NCBI GenBank assembly: GCA_003520925.1
Contig: DOTV01000069.1
Location: 1-10,753 of the forward strand
Source of the DNA: Bacteroidales bacterium
GTDB lineage: Bacteria; Bacteroidota; Bacteroidia; Bacteroidales; VadinHA17
DNA: 10,753 nt
Reading direction: 5' to 3'
Below, piece after piece: positions 7,293 through 10,753 of the stretch. The stretch's first letter is position 1; every line of letters starts with the position of its first letter. The notes beneath the pieces were generated by a model that saw only the letters and a program-made list of their open reading frames with translations, made no database searches and had not been told where the DNA came from. The translations under genes were made by a program, and so were the position numbers.

Positions 7293-10073
7293 TCATAAGG
7301 GACAAGTAAAATTGTATTCTCCTGAATCAGTTTCTATAAGAGTTTTGCTATCAGAGCTCTTAATGACTTTTATGTTTTCAGATGATCTCACAGAAATGCC
7401 GTTTTCACTTATCTTGTCAGGGTCAGTCTGAGGCAGTTCTATTGTTGCCTTGCAGTTTGAAGGGATCCTTACAGAAAGTAGGAAATCATTGCCCTTGATT
7501 TTCCAGGAACTTGAAATTTCGCCATGGACAGATTCTATTGATGCATCAGCCCAGGTAATGTCACCAACAATTTCTGGTGCAATCAGAATGTGGTCAAACG
7601 CATTTGATCCTGTCATCTGGCGTATGCCTCCGATGCCACTAAAAAACCATTCCATAAGGTGTCCCAGCATCATATGGTTGTTCGAAACATCCCTTAGTCC
7701 GGCCCAGGATTCGGTAAGGGAGGTCGCCCCTTTTGTTAGCTGGTAGCCATAGCCGGGCACATCTGTTCTTGAATTCATATCGAAAATCAGCTGTGAATAA
7801 CCCTCCTGCTCAAGTACCCTTAAAAGATACCGGTATCCTATATCACCTGCTGTAAGTGCATTTTTGTTTTCTATTATTGAACTGACGAGATTAGCTACAA
7901 CCTTGTTTCTTACGCTATCATCAACAATTCCGAAAAAAAGCGGCATTGAATATGCCGTCTGGCTTCCTGTGGAATAAACGTTCGTCTGAGGATTGAAGAA
8001 TTTGTTATTGAAAGCTTTACGGATTCCTTCTGACAGGTTTCTAAAAAGAGCGGCATCCTCACTTTCACCAATCAGTCCGGCCATCTCAGCCAGCAATTTT
8101 GCATCATAGAAAAAAACTGATGTTGCAGTTATAGCCCTGGGTGTAAGCTGGGCTTCCCCCGGAAATTTCGGGCCTAAATCGTACCAGTCGCCAAGGCCAT
8201 GGGATAGGATATAATTTTCTGACTTGCTTTCAAGATAAATCAGGTATCTTTTCATCATCGGGTAGGCTTTTTTAACAGCACCAATGTCTCCGTACCATTT
8301 GAACATATCCCACGGGACCATTATGCAGGCACTGCCCCATTCGGGTGAGTCCCTGAAACCACCCAGGAACGGAACATATTCCGGTGCAATATCCGGGACA
8401 AGCCCGTTTTCGAGCTGGGCTTCAGTCATATCATCAATGATCTTGTCATACAGATTATGAATGTCAAAGTTGTACCTGATCGAGTTTCCCATCAGATATG
8501 TCTGTTCAAGCCATCCCAGTTTTTCCCTGTGCGGGCAGTCGGTTGCAACACTTGCAATATTGCTTTTTATCGACCAGTTTATTAGTTTATAAATTGAATT
8601 GAAAAGCTCATTCGAACAGTTGAAGCTTCCAGCGGAAGGTGAGGAGTTTCTTGTATGAAGAAGCTGCAATTCTGTTATTACCGGCAGATTTTCCGGATTA
8701 GGTTCACCGGCAGTCTTGGCACCTTGAACTTCAACGTACCTGAAGCCGTAATAGCTGAACCGCGGAACCCAGATCTCTTCCTTTCCCCCTTTTAACGTAT
8801 AGGTGAAATAATATGGTTCCCCGCTTGCCTTTTGAGTAACTGTGGTGTCGTTACTGATAAGTTCACCTGGAACGAGCCGGACAACCTGGCCCTTTTTACC
8901 ATGGACTTTCAGCCTGATAATCCCGGATGCATTCTGGTTAAAATCATAGATACAGATGCTATCATTCCTAATGGTTATATTCTTTTGATCGAACACTTCC
9001 ATTATTTTAAGCGGATGATCCATTTCGGGTCTTAGTTCTCCTGAAGGCTCCCTGACTTCCAGACATTCTTTCCATTTACTATCACTAAATCCCGCTTTTT
9101 GCCACATTTCCTGTTCAAGACGGGCATCATAGTCTTCGCCACCATAGATGCTGGCAAATGTGACCGGCGAGAGAGAAGTTTTCCAGGTCCTGTCACTGAC
9201 GATTGTTGCTTCAGAACCATCATTAAATTTTACAAGAAGTTTCACTATTATTTTTGGGGCACCATATGCTATCACAAGTTTCCTGTAACGGTCCCTGTTT
9301 ATGTTGTAAAATCCGTTGCCGACTATAGCTCCAAGAACATTTTCACCCCGCTTCAGGTTTTTAGTAATATCAAAAGTGTTGTAATAACAGGTTTTCTGGT
9401 AATCCGTCCAGCCGGGAGAAAGAAAACGATCTCCTGCTTTTTCCCCATTTACATACAGTTCATAATGGCCAAGACCGCTTACAAAGACAAAAGCCTGAGC
9501 GATCTTTTTATCAAGTGAAAACTCTTTTCGGAAATAAGGAATCGCTGTGCGTTTTCTTGCAACCTCTCCCAGATTATTGCCATTTCCATGCACTCCTGGG
9601 ACAAGAAGGAGAGAATCGGGGATCTCTTCATATCCGATCCATTTTGCATCGCCCCAGTCAGACCTGACGAATAGTCCGGTGATAAAATAAGCTGAGGTGC
9701 TCCATTCTGAAGAATTATCATTTTTATCCCAGAGCCTGACCTTCCAGATATACTTTTTTGCAGGTTCCAGGGAAGGTCCGGAATAGCTTATCCATGAAGA
9801 TTGGGAAGAAGATATCTTTCCTGAATTCCAAAGACATCTGATCTCTGATTTCAGGTTTTTTTCATCGGAATCCAGAATAATCTGATATGCAGTTTGACCT
9901 GCACCCCTGGTTCCGGAGGAAACAATCCAACTGAAATCAGGTTTTGTGCCAACTCCCAGGGGATTCTTAAGATTACTGGATCGCAATTGAATTGCAGCAA
10001 AATCAAATGAATTATTCTTATTGCATGACAAAATGAGCAATAAGATGAAAACAAGAGTAACTATTTTCTTCAT
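7293..10073 (-). CDS. Alpha-L-rhamnosidase, GH78 family, lipoprotein
   Basis: This 926-residue enzyme is predicted to release terminal alpha-L-rhamnose from plant or microbial glycans. The N-terminus is a lipoprotein signal (MKK, hydrophobic 4-15, ILSC with Cys17). Then come a fibronectin/Ig-like domain (about 24-133), the rhamnosidase N-terminal carbohydrate-binding-like domain (about 190-350), a beta-sandwich (about 360-475), the six-hairpin catalytic barrel (about 480-815) and the C-terminal beta domain (about 820-922). The barrel shows DCPHREKLGW (512-521; Asp512 and Glu517 candidate acidic catalytic residues), DSPEWGSA (575-582), GDWYDLGP (628-635) and TSLTESW (784-790; Glu788 candidate base). 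After LGW the residues are LEQ rather than the more usual x-GD. The ATG at 10073 is supported by GGAG 8 nt upstream. No SusC/SusD or other glycan genes adjoin it. It may share a transcript with the repressor 44 bp upstream. Confidence 0.95.
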   Translation of the reverse strand: MKKIVTLVFILLLILSCNKNNSFDFAAIQLRSSNLKNPLGVGTKPDFSWIVSSGTRGAGQTAYQIILDSDEKNLKSEIRCLWNSGKISSSQSSWISYSGPSLEPAKKYIWKVRLWDKNDNSSEWSTSAYFITGLFVRSDWGDAKWIGYEEIPDSLLLVPGVHGNGNNLGEVARKRTAIPYFRKEFSLDKKIAQAFVFVSGLGHYELYVNGEKAGDRFLSPGWTDYQKTCYYNTFDITKNLKRGENVLGAIVGNGFYNINRDRYRKLVIAYGAPKIIVKLLVKFNDGSEATIVSDRTWKTSLSPVTFASIYGGEDYDARLEQEMWQKAGFSDSKWKECLEVREPSGELRPEMDHPLKIMEVFDQKNITIRNDSICIYDFNQNASGIIRLKVHGKKGQVVRLVPGELISNDTTVTQKASGEPYYFTYTLKGGKEEIWVPRFSYYGFRYVEVQGAKTAGEPNPENLPVITELQLLHTRNSSPSAGSFNCSNELFNSIYKLINWSIKSNIASVATDCPHREKLGWLEQTYLMGNSIRYNFDIHNLYDKIIDDMTEAQLENGLVPDIAPEYVPFLGGFRDSPEWGSACIMVPWDMFKWYGDIGAVKKAYPMMKRYLIYLESKSENYILSHGLGDWYDLGPKFPGEAQLTPRAITATSVFFYDAKLLAEMAGLIGESEDAALFRNLSEGIRKAFNNKFFNPQTNVYSTGSQTAYSMPLFFGIVDDSVRNKVVANLVSSIIENKNALTAGDIGYRYLLRVLEQEGYSQLIFDMNSRTDVPGYGYQLTKGATSLTESWAGLRDVSNNHMMLGHLMEWFFSGIGGIRQMTGSNAFDHILIAPEIVGDITWADASIESVHGEISSSWKIKGNDFLLSVRIPSNCKATIELPQTDPDKISENGISVRSSENIKVIKSSDSKTLIETDSGEYNFTCPL

Positions 10074-10081
10074 CAGGGCGG

Positions 10082-10085
10082 CTCC
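10082..10085 (-). promoter_or_regulatory. Shine-Dalgarno site of the rhamnosidase gene
   Basis: GGAG on the minus strand lies 8 nt before the ATG at 10073. It is the clearest ribosome binding site among the gene starts in this window and supports this start codon. Confidence 0.6.
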
Positions 10086-10117
10086 GTGATTAGAGGGGGT
10101 TTAAGTTTCTAGTTTCT

Positions 10118-10309
10118 TTATTCGAAGATAAAAATTTCTTCGATAGCTTTACCGAACACTATTGCAATATCGTGGGCCAGTTTAAGGGATGGGTTGTATT
10201 TGTTCTTTTCTAGAAATACAATTGTTTCCCTTCTGACATTTACCTTTTTAGCCAGATCCTCCTGGGTGAGATTGTATCTCGCTCGGAATTCTTTTATCCT
10301 GTTATTCAT
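10118..10309 (-). CDS. Small XRE-family helix-turn-helix transcriptional regulator
   Basis: The 63-residue protein is essentially a lone Cro/C1-type DNA-binding domain. Residues 15-23 (TQEDLAKKV) form the first HTH helix, 26-36 (RRETIVFLEKN) the recognition helix, and NPSLKLAHDIAIVFG the two following helices, ending in IEEIFIFE. It lacks any sensor domain, as in the short YgzD-like regulators found beside small membrane proteins. Its ATG overlaps the stop of the upstream membrane-protein gene (ATGAATAA, 8 nt), so the two are co-transcribed and probably translationally coupled. It is likely a dimeric repressor of its own operon through the palindrome at 10721-10747 (inference). Whether it also controls the rhamnosidase 44 bp downstream is unknown. 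Confidence 0.92.
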   Translation of the reverse strand: MNNRIKEFRARYNLTQEDLAKKVNVRRETIVFLEKNKYNPSLKLAHDIAIVFGKAIEEIFIFE

Positions 10310-10700
10310 TTCTTACACCAGTGAAATTGAACACCAGCCAGCAGACAGCAAAGATCACAGCCATCCCAAGGATACCTGCCCCTATGATTGTGTGGGTTTC
10401 ATAATCTAGCCTGTCTGAAAAGTACATTATCACCAGCCATAAGTAGAGCGAAATGTAATAGGAAAATGATGAAGTTTTTTGCATAACCTTCTTAGTTAGC
10501 TCATCTTCAGTGGGTTCACCTCTTTTTGCACTGCTTATTTTTTTGTATCCGATAAATAATGCAAATAAAACTACAATGATTAAAATGCCCATACCAACCA
10601 GCTCAAAGGGTTTGAACTTTTCATTTGCTGAGAAGAACCAAAGCCCTGCTGTGAGAAGTACCAGGGCAGCTACGATAAATACAATAATTCCTCTTTTCAT
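10302..10700 (-). CDS. Four-helix membrane protein paired with the XRE regulator
   Basis: The 132-residue protein has four predicted membrane helices at about 4-24, 33-52, 77-95 and 103-125. A basic and acidic cytoplasmic loop lies between the second and third (GYKKISSAKRGEPTEDELTK, 51-70). It has no lipobox or catalytic motif. Small membrane proteins with a charged acidic loop encoded next to a short XRE regulator are a recurring bacterial arrangement (DUF2178/DUF3796-like); I compare by layout only and do not claim membership. A role as membrane sensor or anti-repressor for its partner is a reasonable inference. It is the first gene of its operon: the ATG at 10700 lies about 32 nt from a TAnnTTTG promoter element, with a leader lacking Shine-Dalgarno. 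Confidence 0.85.
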   Translation of the reverse strand: MKRGIIVFIVAALVLLTAGLWFFSANEKFKPFELVGMGILIIVVLFALFIGYKKISSAKRGEPTEDELTKKVMQKTSSFSYYISLYLWLVIMYFSDRLDYETHTIIGAGILGMAVIFAVCWLVFNFTGVRNE

Positions 10701-10720
10701 ATTAATAAAATGTTAGTTAA

Positions 10721-10747
10721 TTAATTCTAACACAAAGTTAGAAATAA
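10721..10747. promoter_or_regulatory. Near-perfect palindrome, candidate operator
   Basis: The arms TTCTAAC (10725-10731) and GTTAGAA (10737-10743) are perfect inverted repeats around a 5-nt centre. After one mismatch the match continues with TTA/TAA, giving 10 of 11 paired positions. A further GTTAG half-site lies at 10712-10716. The palindrome covers the -7 promoter box, so a dimeric repressor bound here would block transcription. The XRE protein encoded in this operon is the obvious candidate ligand (inference). Confidence 0.6.
10733..10740 (-). promoter_or_regulatory. Bacteroidota-type -7 promoter element TAACTTTG
   Basis: On the minus strand TAACTTTG matches the Bacteroidota sigma-ABfr consensus TAnnTTTG exactly and lies about 32 nt before the membrane-protein start codon, implying a leader of roughly 25 nt. 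The matching -33 TTTG would fall at or just beyond the right edge of the window and cannot be checked. Confidence 0.6.
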
Positions 10748-10753
10748 ATAACA

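Noticed and set aside
10104..10117. Tandem 7-mer AGTTTCT-AGTTTCT between the repressor stop and the rhamnosidase start.
   Set aside because: Two short A/T-rich copies with no promoter or operator context; too weak to call a site.

Overview
The window looks like chromosomal DNA from a Bacteroidota bacterium, perhaps Bacteroidales-like; the rank below phylum is a guess. The evidence is: start codons preceded by A/T-rich leaders with few Shine-Dalgarno sites; a TAnnTTTG-type -7 promoter element in front of the last gene; glycan-related lipoproteins with short Lys/Arg signal peptides; and C-rich or CCCCT/AGGGG palindromic repeats between genes. No rRNA, tRNA, CRISPR, insertion sequence or phage gene was recognised.

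Layout. The left edge (2-841, + strand) is the 3' part of an unrecognised gene; its reading frame is open to the window edge. It converges, 7 bp apart, on a run of minus-strand genes. Read in transcription order from the right these are: a four-helix membrane protein (10302-10700) overlapping by 8 nt a small XRE-type repressor (10118-10309); a GH78 alpha-L-rhamnosidase lipoprotein (7293-10073); a 233-bp gap; a P-type Ca2+-like ATPase (4381-7059) overlapping by 17 nt an MFS permease (3177-4397); an AI-2E family permease (1984-3087); and a YdjC/ChbG-type deacetylase lipoprotein (849-1877).

How the genes may work together. The membrane protein and repressor look like a self-regulated pair: the promoter -7 box lies inside a near-perfect palindrome that is a good candidate operator for the repressor. 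The rhamnosidase follows 44 bp later with its own good ribosome binding site, and no SusC/SusD pair is visible, so it is a stand-alone glycan gene here. The Ca2+ ATPase and MFS permease are translationally coupled. The AI-2E permease and the deacetylase may follow in the same transcript, but each is preceded by about 90-105 bp carrying structured repeats: a palindrome before the permease, and a G-rich double repeat with hairpins and a G-quadruplex motif before the deacetylase.

Most of the window is conventional transport and carbohydrate metabolism. The parts most worth following up are the regulator/membrane-protein module with its palindrome, the structured repeat at 1898-1980, and the unrecognised left-edge protein.
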